A stretch of 64,000 nt of DNA from UBA1231 sp045123185 (GTDB lineage Bacteria; Bacillota_I; Bacilli_A; ML615J-28; CAG-313), in NCBI GenBank assembly GCA_045123185.1, contig JBGVIL010000189.1, positions 1 to 64,000 on the forward strand, written 5' to 3'. Both the position numbers and the translations under genes were made by a program. Positions 25,204-33,528 of this stretch are shown here, in pieces. The stretch's first letter is position 1; every line of letters starts with the position of its first letter. Under the pieces are notes generated by a model, which saw only the letters and a program-made list of their open reading frames with translations, searched no databases and was not told the origin of the DNA.

Positions 25204-25224
25204 TTTTATGTTATGAGGTGGATT

Positions 25225-26502
25225 ATGAAACCAATTGGATTAAATATAAAAAATAATGTTGGTTATTTAGGTAAACATAATTTATGTGATTTAGCTCTTA
25301 AATACCAAACACCATTATATATCATTGATAATCAACAATTATTAAAAAACATTAGTGACTATTTAACTTACTTTAAAAGTGATAAATTTGAAACTACAGT
25401 TGTTTATGCTTCTAAAGCATTTATTACTTACGAGTTTTGTAAGTATTTAAAAAACTTTAATATCTCAATGGACGCAGTTAGTTTAGGTGATATGTTTATT
25501 TCATCTAATGCTGGTTTTGATCTTGGTAGATTAGTTCTTCATGGAAATAATAAATCACTAGAAGAACTAGAATATGCACTTAAGAATCATGTTGGATTAA
25601 TTGTTGTTGATAATTATTATGAATTAACTCAACTTAATAATTTAACTAAGGATTTAAATAAAGAAGTAAACATCTTGATTAGGATCAATCCAAATATTGA
25701 TGCACATACTCATAAATATATTCAAACATCAAATATGGAATCTAAATTTGGCGTTAACATTTGTGATAGTAAAGAAATTAATAAAATGATTACTTTAATT
25801 AAAACTAATTCATTGATTAAGTTTAAAGGTATTCATGCTCATATTGGTTCACAAATATTTGAAAAAGAAGCATTCATTTTAGAATCAAGAAAATTGATTG
25901 AATTTGTAAATGAATTAAATAATACTTACGATTTAACTTTAACTACGTTAAATTTAGGTGGTGGCTTCGGCATTAAGTATTTAGAAAGTGATCAAGGTAT
26001 GTCTATTCCTGATATGATGAAAGAACTTGTTTCATTTGTTGAAAAAGAACTTGATAAGACTAGTTCACTTGTTAATCATTTAATGATTGAACCTGGTCGT
26101 TCTATTGTTGGTAATGCTGGTATTACTTTATACAAATGTAGTCAAATTAAGAAAACATATGGTAAAAAACAATACTTGTTTATTGATGGTGGTATGGCCG
26201 ATAATATTCGTCCTGCATTATATGATGCAGTATATTCGGTTGATGTTGTTAATAAAATGAATAGTGAAAAAGAAGTATTAGTTGATGTGGTTGGTAAATG
26301 TTGTGAATCGGGTGATATTATTCGTCGTGATGTATTAGTGCCAAATATTAGTGATCAAGATATTTTAATGGTTTATTCAACAGGTGCATATAATTATACA
26401 ATGTCATCGAACTATAATAGTTTATTAAGACCAGCTGTTTTATTAGTTGGTGAAGAAGTTAAAGTATTAAAAGAAAGACAAAAGTTAGAAGATTTAATAT
26501 AA
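25225..26502 (+). CDS. lysA: Diaminopimelate decarboxylase LysA
   Basis: LysA removes CO2 from meso-diaminopimelate to give L-lysine, the last step of the DAP pathway. It is a PLP enzyme of the alanine-racemase-fold decarboxylase family. The PLP lysine is K64 in VYASKAF, the phosphate-binding glycines are in LGGGFGIKY near residue 247, and the active-site blocks EPGRSIVG (near 290) and CCESGDIIRRD (near 355) are present. I chose the ATG at 25225 because GAGGTG lies 4 bases upstream; the earlier ATG at 25213 overlaps that site. The protein has 425 residues, the normal length. It stands alone, away from other lysine genes, and shares a bidirectional terminator with copZ. Confidence 0.94.
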   Translation: MKPIGLNIKNNVGYLGKHNLCDLALKYQTPLYIIDNQQLLKNISDYLTYFKSDKFETTVVYASKAFITYEFCKYLKNFNISMDAVSLGDMFISSNAGFDLGRLVLHGNNKSLEELEYALKNHVGLIVVDNYYELTQLNNLTKDLNKEVNILIRINPNIDAHTHKYIQTSNMESKFGVNICDSKEINKMITLIKTNSLIKFKGIHAHIGSQIFEKEAFILESRKLIEFVNELNNTYDLTLTTLNLGGGFGIKYLESDQGMSIPDMMKELVSFVEKELDKTSSLVNHLMIEPGRSIVGNAGITLYKCSQIKKTYGKKQYLFIDGGMADNIRPALYDAVYSVDVVNKMNSEKEVLVDVVGKCCESGDIIRRDVLVPNISDQDILMVYSTGAYNYTMSSNYNSLLRPAVLLVGEEVKVLKERQKLEDLI

Positions 26503-26534
26503 AAAAATGAGCTCATTTGTATGAGCTCATTTTT
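26501..26534. terminator. Bidirectional terminator between lysA and copZ
   Basis: The self-complementary decamer ATGAGCTCAT occurs twice around TTGT, flanked by A residues on one side and T residues on the other. It therefore works for both converging genes. Confidence 0.9.
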
Positions 26535-26768
26535 TTATTCAATGTTAGTTAATGTAAAACCTAAATCCTCAATAATTTGATTAATTTCATCCTTTGACAT
26601 ATCTTTTTTAAGCGTTAAAACTGCTTTACCTTCTTCAAAAGATACTTTAATTTCTTTAACTGCTTTATGTTTTAAGAATGCACCTTCAACACGCTTTGCA
26701 CAGCCATTACAGTGAAGGCCTTCAATTGTTAGTGTTTTAGTAATAGTTTCACGATTTAATTTAAACAT
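26535..26768 (-). CDS. copZ: Copper chaperone CopZ-like HMA protein
   Basis: A 77-residue soluble heavy-metal-associated domain with the metal site in GLHCNGCAKRV (CxxC near residues 20-23; a His before the first Cys replaces the usual Met). It delivers Cu(I) to the P-type ATPase encoded just upstream in transcription. Its start overlaps the copA stop by one base (TAATG) and AAAGGAG lies upstream, so the two are co-translated. The length is normal for CopZ plus a few residues. Confidence 0.88.
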   Translation of the reverse strand: MFKLNRETITKTLTIEGLHCNGCAKRVEGAFLKHKAVKEIKVSFEEGKAVLTLKKDMSKDEINQIIEDLGFTLTNIE

Positions 26769-28969
26769 TATATTTTCTCCTTTTTAATTCTTTTTAATCT
26801 TAATGCGTTAAAGACAACAAATAAACTACTTAGAGTCATTCCAAGACCGGCAATCATTGGTGACATTGATATACCAAATGACTTAAAGAAACCAATTGCA
26901 ATTGGAATCATTAAGACATTGTAGAAAAATGCCCAGAATAAATTCTCTTTAATATTTGTTATTGTCTTTTTGCTTATGGAAATTAAATCAATAATTTTAC
27001 TTAAATCATCATTCATTAAAATGACATCAGATGCATTACCAGCAATGTCTGTTCCACTGTTAATACTAACACCGATTGTTGCAGTTGCTAGTGCAGGAGA
27101 ATCATTAATTCCATCACCAACCATCATAACTGATTTGTTTTTTGATATTAGTTCAGTTATGACATTAACTTTTTCTTTTGGTAAAACATCACTTATGACA
27201 TGATTAATACCAATTGAGTTGGCGATGTTTGTTGCAACTTCATGGTTGTCTCCAGTTAACATGATGACGTCAATTTGTTTATCAGATAGATGTTTGATAA
27301 CATTTTGAATATTATCACGTACAATATCGCTAACACCAATTAAGCCAATTACTTGACTATTTTCGATAACATAAATAATTGAATTGTTGTTAGATTTTAG
27401 TATTTGTTCATCATTATTATGATGATTTTGAATATTTAATAAATTAAATAATTTATTGTTTCCTAAATAATATGTTGAATCATTAATTGTTGCAGTTAAA
27501 CCAATACCAGCAATTTCTTGAAAATTAGATACTTCATAATTTGTTGTTTGGTTTTTCTTTGCGTATTCGATAAATGCTTTAGCAATTGGATGACTTGAAT
27601 AGTTTTCAATACTACATACGATTGACATTAAAGATTCATCTTTGTAGTTAAATATTTTGGATACTTGTAGTTTTCCATAAGTTAATGTTCCAGTTTTATC
27701 AAATACTACAGTATCAATTTTATGGGCTTTTTCTAAAATTTCACTTTTCTTTACTAAGATTCCAAATTTTGCAAGTTTACCTTCACTAATTACAATTGCA
27801 AGTGGAGTAGCTAGTCCTAATGCACAAGGGCAGGCAACAACTAAAATACTAACAAAAGTATTCATGGCTGTATTAAAGGGACTTTGGAATATTAAGTGAC
27901 CAATAAATGAAAGAATTGCAATTAGGATAATTGATGGTACAAAATATTGACATATTATATCAGCAATTCTTGCAATTTTAGCTTTAGAAGAAGTTGCAGA
28001 AACAACTAGTCTAACTACTTCAGATATTGTTGAATCTTTACCGATTTTTTCTGCAATATATTCAATATATCCGTTTGTAACAATGCTTCCAGCCATTACA
28101 AAACTATTAATTTCTTTTTTAACTGGTTTACTTTCACCGGTTATGAATGCTTGATCAATGTGACAACTTCCTTTAGTGATAACGCCATCTACACCAATTT
28201 TCATTCCGGTTTTACAAATTAAGATATCACCTTGTTTTACTTCATCAATTGTTTTAGTAACTTCTTGATTATTTTCTTTAACGATTACATCACTTGGGGT
28301 GATTTGGACTAAGTCTTGGATTGCTTCCATCGTTTTAGCTTTCGCATTACTATCAATGTAGCGACCTAAAGTTACAAAGTAAATAACGATTGCTGATGAT
28401 TCAAAATATAGATTATGAGCAGTATTATATTTATTAATTAGTAAAAGAATTAGATTTACTAAACTATAAATAAAACTAGTAATAACCCCAATTGTTACTA
28501 AACTATCCATATTTGGATGTAAATAAATAATGTTTTTAATTCCCTTAATAAATATTTTAATACCTAATATTAAATATGGTATGGTTAAAATTAGTAAAGT
28601 AATACCATATCCTTTAGGGTTTAAGCTCATATTTATTAAGAATGGCACTGGTAAATTAATCATATGACCCATTGAAATATAAAGGTATATGATTGATAAA
28701 ACACCATAAGCAATTAATATTGCTTTTTTATGATTGTTTTCTTTACTTGTTTTTAACTTATAAATACCTTGATTTTCGAATCCGCATCGACTAATATAAT
28801 TGGATAAGTCATTCATCGAAAGATGATCTTCATATTCGATGGTGGCATTTTGCATGACTAAGTTAACACTTGCTGATATAATACCGGGCTGTTTGTTTAA
28901 GTGTTTTTCTAAACTATTAGAACAAGCACTACAACTCATTCCACCAATTTTTAATGTGACACTTTTCAT
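26768..28969 (-). CDS. copA: Copper-exporting P1B-type ATPase CopA
   Basis: A membrane ATPase of 733 residues that pumps Cu(I) out of the cell. It has one N-terminal HMA domain (MSCSAC, C13/C16), eight predicted membrane helices, the TGES actuator motif near residue 277, the intramembrane CPC motif in ACPCALGLATP (about 380), the phosphorylated Asp in DKTGTLT (about 426), SSHPIAKA (about 457) and GDGINDSPALA (about 618). The N/N-Y/M-S signature residues of the last helices fit copper (SPMIAGLGM near 708). A well-spaced promoter lies upstream. No CopY or CsoR regulator gene is adjacent. Confidence 0.94.
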   Translation of the reverse strand: MKSVTLKIGGMSCSACSNSLEKHLNKQPGIISASVNLVMQNATIEYEDHLSMNDLSNYISRCGFENQGIYKLKTSKENNHKKAILIAYGVLSIIYLYISMGHMINLPVPFLINMSLNPKGYGITLLILTIPYLILGIKIFIKGIKNIIYLHPNMDSLVTIGVITSFIYSLVNLILLLINKYNTAHNLYFESSAIVIYFVTLGRYIDSNAKAKTMEAIQDLVQITPSDVIVKENNQEVTKTIDEVKQGDILICKTGMKIGVDGVITKGSCHIDQAFITGESKPVKKEINSFVMAGSIVTNGYIEYIAEKIGKDSTISEVVRLVVSATSSKAKIARIADIICQYFVPSIILIAILSFIGHLIFQSPFNTAMNTFVSILVVACPCALGLATPLAIVISEGKLAKFGILVKKSEILEKAHKIDTVVFDKTGTLTYGKLQVSKIFNYKDESLMSIVCSIENYSSHPIAKAFIEYAKKNQTTNYEVSNFQEIAGIGLTATINDSTYYLGNNKLFNLLNIQNHHNNDEQILKSNNNSIIYVIENSQVIGLIGVSDIVRDNIQNVIKHLSDKQIDVIMLTGDNHEVATNIANSIGINHVISDVLPKEKVNVITELISKNKSVMMVGDGINDSPALATATIGVSINSGTDIAGNASDVILMNDDLSKIIDLISISKKTITNIKENLFWAFFYNVLMIPIAIGFFKSFGISMSPMIAGLGMTLSSLFVVFNALRLKRIKKEKI

Positions 28970-28986
28970 TTCATCACCTCTTAATT

Positions 28987-29015
28987 ATTATACAATAATT
29001 TAGAGAAAATGTCAT
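28987..29015 (-). promoter_or_regulatory. Promoter for copA-copZ
   Basis: On the minus strand, ATGACA (29010-29015) and TATAAT (28987-28992) are 17 bases apart. No TACANNTGTA CopY box was recognised. Confidence 0.7.
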
Positions 29016-29020
29016 TAATC

Positions 29021-29049
29021 TTGCATTTTTTAATCGAATATGTTATACT
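29021..29049 (+). promoter_or_regulatory. Promoter for the VTT-domain gene
   Basis: TTGCAT (29021-29026) and TATACT (29044-29049) are 17 bases apart; a second TATAAT follows at 29051. The leader is about 105 bases. Confidence 0.6.
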
Positions 29050-29103
29050 ATATAATATAGAAAAAATAAGAAAATATTAACAAGAAAGGGTCAAATTTAA
29101 TAG

Positions 29104-29169
29104 TTGAAAATTTCCTATTATCCAATAAATAATACTAAATTTACAATAGATTGGTTTTCACATGAATAA
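29104..29169 (+). CDS. Possible 21-codon leader ORF overlapping the VTT gene start
   Basis: A TTG-started frame of 21 codons ends at a TAA that overlaps the first codons of the following gene in another frame. An AAAGGG element lies 13 bases before the TTG. The downstream gene has no visible ribosome site of its own, so coupled translation is conceivable. The start is weak and the spacing long, so this may equally be chance. Confidence 0.2.
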   Translation: MKISYYPINNTKFTIDWFSHE

Positions 29170-29893
29170 ACAACAGATTATTAAAATTATTGATGTTATG
29201 TTTGTCGCTGTTCTATTTATGACAGCATTTGAAGTTTTGTTTGCTTTTCCTCAAGTAAGTAATTCCATTCAATCATGGATTGAAGGAATGGAAAATAAAA
29301 CAATGATTTGGATTGCATTTTGGCTAGTTATGTTTATCCAAGTTTGTATCATTCCAATTCCAGCATATATTGTTTTAAATGCTGCTGTCAATATTCATAT
29401 TATTGATTCAACATTAGGACTTAAAGTTTTTGCAACGCAAGACTTATGGATTTTAATATTAGTAATTATTAGTGCATATATGGCTGGTGCAAGTGTTGCA
29501 TATCTTGCTGGAGCAAAACTTGGTAAGAAAGCTGTACTTTGGTGTGCAGGTACTGAAGAAGAATATGATAAATGGAGTGACGTATTTAATCGTGGTGGTA
29601 AATGGGCATATGCTGCAACTGTTTTGTTCCCATTATTTCCAGATGATTTATTATGTTTAGTAGCAGGTTCTGTTCGTATTCATTTTGGCTTTTTCTTTGT
29701 AAGTAATTTAATATGTCGTTCAATTGGAACAATAACTATGATCGGAACTTTAGTTGTTTTTAATAACTTTAATAAAGGTGGTATACCTTGGACTTTAATT
29801 TTCTGGGTTACTGTTTTAATTGGTTTAATAGTTGCGTATCATGTTCTTAAGCACTTAATTAAGAAAGAAAATGATTTAAAAGGATCAGAGTAA
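29162..29893 (+). CDS. VTT (DedA/TVP38-like) membrane protein
   Basis: A 243-residue polytopic membrane protein of the VTT/SNARE-associated (TVP38/TMEM64) type, a group linked to lipid scrambling or flipping. Signals are the Pro-containing re-entrant block CIIPIPAYIVLNAA near residue 60, GAKLGKKAVLW near 119, and LFPLFPDDLLCLVAGSVR near 158, which carries the conserved Pro-rich re-entrant loop. The C-terminus is charged and cytoplasmic. No ribosome site is seen before the ATG at 29162, which is unusual in this window. A later ATG at codon 13 has none either. It stands alone between its promoter and a terminator. Confidence 0.82.
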   Translation: MNKQQIIKIIDVMFVAVLFMTAFEVLFAFPQVSNSIQSWIEGMENKTMIWIAFWLVMFIQVCIIPIPAYIVLNAAVNIHIIDSTLGLKVFATQDLWILILVIISAYMAGASVAYLAGAKLGKKAVLWCAGTEEEYDKWSDVFNRGGKWAYAATVLFPLFPDDLLCLVAGSVRIHFGFFFVSNLICRSIGTITMIGTLVVFNNFNKGGIPWTLIFWVTVLIGLIVAYHVLKHLIKKENDLKGSE

Positions 29894-29896
29894 TTT

Positions 29897-29930
29897 AAAA
29901 GGCATTTAGTTTTCTAAATGCCTTTTGTTT
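29897..29930. terminator. Terminator between the VTT gene and the converging phosphodiesterase gene
   Basis: AAAAGGCATTTAG and CTAAATGCCTTTT form a perfect 13-bp stem around TTTT. The A/T flanks suit both directions. Confidence 0.9.
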
Positions 29931-29942
29931 TGTTAAATTTAG

Positions 29943-30662
29943 TTATTTTTTTAGCGTATTTCGCATTTTTAATGCTTTATCTGGATAATTAGTCACAATT
30001 GAATCAACGTGTTTTTTAAGTAGTTTTTTCATTAATTCTTCATCGTTAACAGTCCATACAGATACTTTAACATTTCTTAGATGCATACGTTTTATAAAAC
30101 CTAAAATCATAATTTTATGAAGTGGTGATATTCCATCTGCTTTACATTTTTTCATTCTGCGATGTGGGAATATTTCTGTTAAACGTTCTCTAAATTTAAT
30201 ATTACCACGACCGACTAATAAATAACAATAAATATTTGGATTAATATTTTTAACATTTAAGATTGCTTGATCATGAAAACTTCTTAAAAAGAATTCATCA
30301 ACCTTTAAATGTTTTAAAATAATATCTAAGATTTCTTGTTCATAACCAACTTCTTTAAGTTCAATGTCAAAAGTAATTTTACCTTTATACATTGATAAAG
30401 CTTCATCTAAAGTTAATAAATGAAAACCAACTGATTCTGATGCTTGGTTCATTTCTTCATATGTATGATCTTTAATAACTAACCCGTTAATAGTTGGATC
30501 ATGATTGATAATAATAACATTGTCTAGGGTTTTACGAATATCAGTTTCAATAATGTCACTGCCAACTTCAATTGCTTTATCAAAAGCTTCAATGGAGTTT
30601 TCGTGTTTAACTAGACCTTTCGCGCCACGGTGGGCAACAATTAAAGTTTCTCTTTTTTTCAT
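29943..30662 (-). CDS. Glycerophosphodiester phosphodiesterase family protein
   Basis: A cytoplasmic GDPD-type TIM-barrel of 239 residues that hydrolyses glycerophosphodiesters to glycerol-3-phosphate and an alcohol. The active-site blocks are visible: AHRGAKG near residue 10, HENSIEAFDKA near 20, ETDIRKT near 38, INHDPTI near 52 and FDIELKE near 99. No signal peptide is present, so it acts inside the cell, probably in phospholipid turnover. GGGAG precedes the ATG. The closest types are UgpQ/GlpQ; the exact substrate range cannot be read. Confidence 0.9.
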   Translation of the reverse strand: MKKRETLIVAHRGAKGLVKHENSIEAFDKAIEVGSDIIETDIRKTLDNVIIINHDPTINGLVIKDHTYEEMNQASESVGFHLLTLDEALSMYKGKITFDIELKEVGYEQEILDIILKHLKVDEFFLRSFHDQAILNVKNINPNIYCYLLVGRGNIKFRERLTEIFPHRRMKKCKADGISPLHKIMILGFIKRMHLRNVKVSVWTVNDEELMKKLLKKHVDSIVTNYPDKALKMRNTLKK

Positions 30663-30692
30663 ATAATTCTCCCATAAAATTCAGATAAATAT

Positions 30693-30721
30693 ATTATAAT
30701 AAATTTAGTAAATTAACGCAA
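30693..30721 (-). promoter_or_regulatory. Promoter for the glycerophosphodiesterase gene
   Basis: On the minus strand, TTGCGT (30716-30721) and TATAAT (30693-30698) are 17 bases apart. Confidence 0.65.
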
Positions 30722-30753
30722 TTAATTTAACCTTCGAATTATACATTTTTTAA

Positions 30754-30782
30754 TTGCATAAAAACATAAAATGATGTATAAT
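30754..30782 (+). promoter_or_regulatory. SigA-type promoter for the uppS operon
   Basis: TTGCAT (30754-30759) and TATAAT (30777-30782) are 17 bases apart, about 20 bases before the start codon. Confidence 0.78.
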
Positions 30783-30801
30783 AATCAATAGGGTGAAATT
30801 T

Positions 30802-31512
30802 ATGGAAAAACCAGAACTATTAAATATATCACAAGAAAATCTACCAAAACACATTGCGTTTATTTTAGATGGTAATGGTAGATGGGCTATTAAACATGGT
30901 TTTATTAGAACTATTGGACATGAAAAAGGTGTTAAAACATTAAAAAATATTACTAAACTTGTTAAAGAACAAGGTATTCCTTTTATGAGTGTTTATGCGT
31001 TTAGCGTGGAAAATTGGTCTAGACCAAAAGATGAAGTCGAATATTTAATTGATAAAGCTTATAATGAATTTAAACATTATGAAACAAATTTATCCAAATT
31101 AGATTTTAATATTCGAATTGTTGGTGAGACTACTAACTTACCAACAAAAGTATTAGAAGTAATTACGAAAATTAATAATAATATTTTTATTCAAGATCGA
31201 TTTACTTTAATGATTGCTTTTAATTATAGTAGTCAATTAGAATTAATTCATGCGGCTAAAGAAATGAAAAGAAGAAAACTGGCATTTACTAAAGAGAATT
31301 TAGAAAAATGTTTATATACTTATCCAGCTCCACCAATTGACTTATTAATTAGAACTAGTGGTGAACAAAGATTAAGTAATTATATGCTTTATCAAGCATC
31401 TTATGCTGAGCTTTATTTTCCAAAAACTTTCTGGCCCGCTTTTAATAAAAAAGAGCTTTATAAAGCATTAGAAGAATATTCTAAACGTCAAAGACGTTTT
31501 GGAAAAGTATAG
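30802..31512 (+). CDS. uppS: Undecaprenyl diphosphate synthase UppS
   Basis: UppS is the cis-prenyltransferase that extends farnesyl diphosphate with isopentenyl units to make the C55 lipid carrier for wall synthesis. The catalytic Asp is D23 in LDGNGRWA. Other blocks are GHEKGVKTLKNI near residue 45, YAFSVENWSRP near 70 and the C-terminal DLLIRTSGEQRLSNY near 190, which binds the diphosphate of isopentenyl diphosphate. I chose the ATG at 30802 because AGGGTG lies 6 bases upstream; the GTG at 30793 is part of that site. With 236 residues it is of normal length. It heads uppS-cdsA-dxr-rseP, a common Bacillota operon. Confidence 0.95.
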   Translation: MEKPELLNISQENLPKHIAFILDGNGRWAIKHGFIRTIGHEKGVKTLKNITKLVKEQGIPFMSVYAFSVENWSRPKDEVEYLIDKAYNEFKHYETNLSKLDFNIRIVGETTNLPTKVLEVITKINNNIFIQDRFTLMIAFNYSSQLELIHAAKEMKRRKLAFTKENLEKCLYTYPAPPIDLLIRTSGEQRLSNYMLYQASYAELYFPKTFWPAFNKKELYKALEEYSKRQRRFGKV

Positions 31513-31520
31513 GTGATAAA

Positions 31521-32360
31521 ATGGTAAAAAGAATTTTAACTGCACTAGTTATGATAGTTGTATTAGTACCACTTGTAGTTTTAGGTGGTTGGTATTTTAC
31601 TGCACTAGGTATGATTCTTAGTTTTGTTGCAGGATATGAACTACTTAATATGATGGAAAAAGAAGAACCAGTATTTAAGAAATTAAAATATGTAGTACCA
31701 CTTTATAATGTATTATTGGTATTAAGTTTTAAATTAATGCCAGAAATGATTATGCCACTTGTAATCTTGACAATTTTATCATTCCTTGCACTTGGTGTAT
31801 TTAGACCTAAGTTTAGTGTAAAGAGTGTTATGAGTTTAATCTTAGTTTATGTTTATAGTGGTTTATTACTAGGTATTACTTTATTTATTCGCTTACTTGT
31901 TGATGGTGAGGGAATAGGTAATGGTTTCTATTTATTTGGTTATTTATTATTAACTGTAATTTTTACAGATATTGGTGCATACGCGATTGGTTGTTCAATT
32001 GGTAAACATAAATTATGTCCAACTCTTTCACCAAAGAAATCAGTTGAAGGTGCAATTGGTGGAATAATTATTGGAACAATTGTTGGTATGACTTATTATT
32101 TACTAATTAGTAAATATTGTATTAATTATTCATTATTTGGATTTACTTATAAATTTGAATGGATTATTGTTTTGTTCATGACAATTATTTTAACTCTATC
32201 AACTGAAATTGGTGATTTAGTTGCATCTAAACTAAAAAGACATTATGGCATTAAAGACTATGGTAATTTATTCCCAGGTCATGGTGGGGTAATGGATCGC
32301 TTTGATAGTTTAATATTTTCCGGTGCATTACTATATGCATTAATTATAACACTGGTGTAA
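31521..32360 (+). CDS. cdsA: Phosphatidate cytidylyltransferase CdsA
   Basis: CdsA makes CDP-diacylglycerol from phosphatidic acid and CTP, the branch point of phospholipid synthesis. It is an integral membrane protein of 279 residues with about eight hydrophobic segments. The family signature is clear in LSPKKSVEGAIGG near residue 173 and SKLKRHYGIKDYGNLFPGHGGVMDRFDSL near 237-265 (given here as one region; the key part is GHGGVMDRFDS). It starts 8 bases after uppS with AGGTGA as ribosome site and ends one base before dxr, so the four envelope genes are tightly coupled. Confidence 0.95.
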   Translation: MVKRILTALVMIVVLVPLVVLGGWYFTALGMILSFVAGYELLNMMEKEEPVFKKLKYVVPLYNVLLVLSFKLMPEMIMPLVILTILSFLALGVFRPKFSVKSVMSLILVYVYSGLLLGITLFIRLLVDGEGIGNGFYLFGYLLLTVIFTDIGAYAIGCSIGKHKLCPTLSPKKSVEGAIGGIIIGTIVGMTYYLLISKYCINYSLFGFTYKFEWIIVLFMTIILTLSTEIGDLVASKLKRHYGIKDYGNLFPGHGGVMDRFDSLIFSGALLYALIITLV

Positions 32361-32361
32361 A

Positions 32362-33528
32362 ATGAAGAGTGTTTGTTTATTAGGCGCAACAGGCTCAATA
32401 GGTACCCAAGTTTTAGATATTATTTTCGAAAATCCAAATAATTATCAATTAAGTTCATTTAGTTTTGGACATAATACTACTAAAGCAATCGAAATAATTG
32501 AAAAGTTTAATCCAAAATTAGTTTGTACACCATTTATTAAAGAATACTTAATCATTAAAAAATATCTTAAAGAAAATAAACTACCAATTAAATTATCAAG
32601 AAATTTACTTGATGTAGTGAATTATCAATGTAGTAATCAAATAGTAATAAATGCGTTAGTTGGATCAAGTGGTTTAAAACCAACCATTGAAGCCATTAAA
32701 AAAGATAAAATATTATTACTTGCAAATAAAGAAAGCTTAGTAATGGCCGGTGATTTAGTTAAAGAACTTTTAAGTAAATCACAAAGTGTTTTAATTCCAA
32801 TTGATAGTGAACATTCAGCACTTTATCAACTTATGAATAAAGTCAACTATCATGATGTTGAAAAGCTATTTATCACTGCTAGTGGTGGAGCATTAAGAGA
32901 TTACCCAGTTGAAAGTTTAAATCAAGTAACACCAAGTGATGCTTTAAAACATCCTAACTGGCAAATGGGTAGTAAAATAACAATTGATAGTGCAACTATG
33001 ATGAATAAAGTATTTGAACTAATTGAAGCAAAATACTTATTTAATACATCAAATGTTGAAGCTTTAATTGACAGAACTAGTAAAGTTCATGCAGCAGTAT
33101 TATTAAAAAATGGTCAAGTGCTTTATCATACATCTGATAATGATATGCATCTACCAATTAAATACGCAATGGAATTTCCTAATTTAGTTGATTATAATGA
33201 ATCTAATAAAGCTGTTGAATCATTAGATTTATTTATTCAAGCATTTAATTTACAACCAATTGATGAATTTAGATATCCAGTAATGAAATTTACTAAGATG
33301 TCTAATGAATCACTTAAGTTTTTAGGTACTATTATTACTACATGTAATGATTATTTAGTTGAATTATTTTTAAACAATCAAATATTATATACTGATATTT
33401 ATAGAATAACCGAAAAAGTTGTTGAAAAATATTTATATCAATTTGAACATTTAAAGTTTACTTTAAAAAATATTGAACATGTCAATAAAATTATACTGAA
33501 GGAGGTTAAGAAATGTTCTGGCAAGTAG
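32362..33528 (+). CDS. dxr: 1-deoxy-D-xylulose 5-phosphate reductoisomerase Dxr
   Basis: Dxr is the NADPH-dependent second step of the MEP isoprenoid pathway, forming 2-C-methyl-D-erythritol 4-phosphate. The protein has 388 residues. The NADPH motif GATGSIGTQ begins at residue 8, LLANKESLVMAG lies near 115, the metal-binding PIDSEHSA near 149, the flexible loop HPNWQMG near 207 and SATMMNKVFELIEA near 218. This shows isoprenoids come from pyruvate and glyceraldehyde-3-phosphate rather than mevalonate. The 3' end overlaps rseP by 16 bases in another frame. Confidence 0.95.
   Translation: MKSVCLLGATGSIGTQVLDIIFENPNNYQLSSFSFGHNTTKAIEIIEKFNPKLVCTPFIKEYLIIKKYLKENKLPIKLSRNLLDVVNYQCSNQIVINALVGSSGLKPTIEAIKKDKILLLANKESLVMAGDLVKELLSKSQSVLIPIDSEHSALYQLMNKVNYHDVEKLFITASGGALRDYPVESLNQVTPSDALKHPNWQMGSKITIDSATMMNKVFELIEAKYLFNTSNVEALIDRTSKVHAAVLLKNGQVLYHTSDNDMHLPIKYAMEFPNLVDYNESNKAVESLDLFIQAFNLQPIDEFRYPVMKFTKMSNESLKFLGTIITTCNDYLVELFLNNQILYTDIYRITEKVVEKYLYQFEHLKFTLKNIEHVNKIILKEVKKCSGK

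Noticed and set aside
29104..29169. Leader peptide attenuator controlling the VTT gene
   Set aside because: No run of regulatory codons and no terminator/antiterminator pair is present; only the weak coupling idea was kept.
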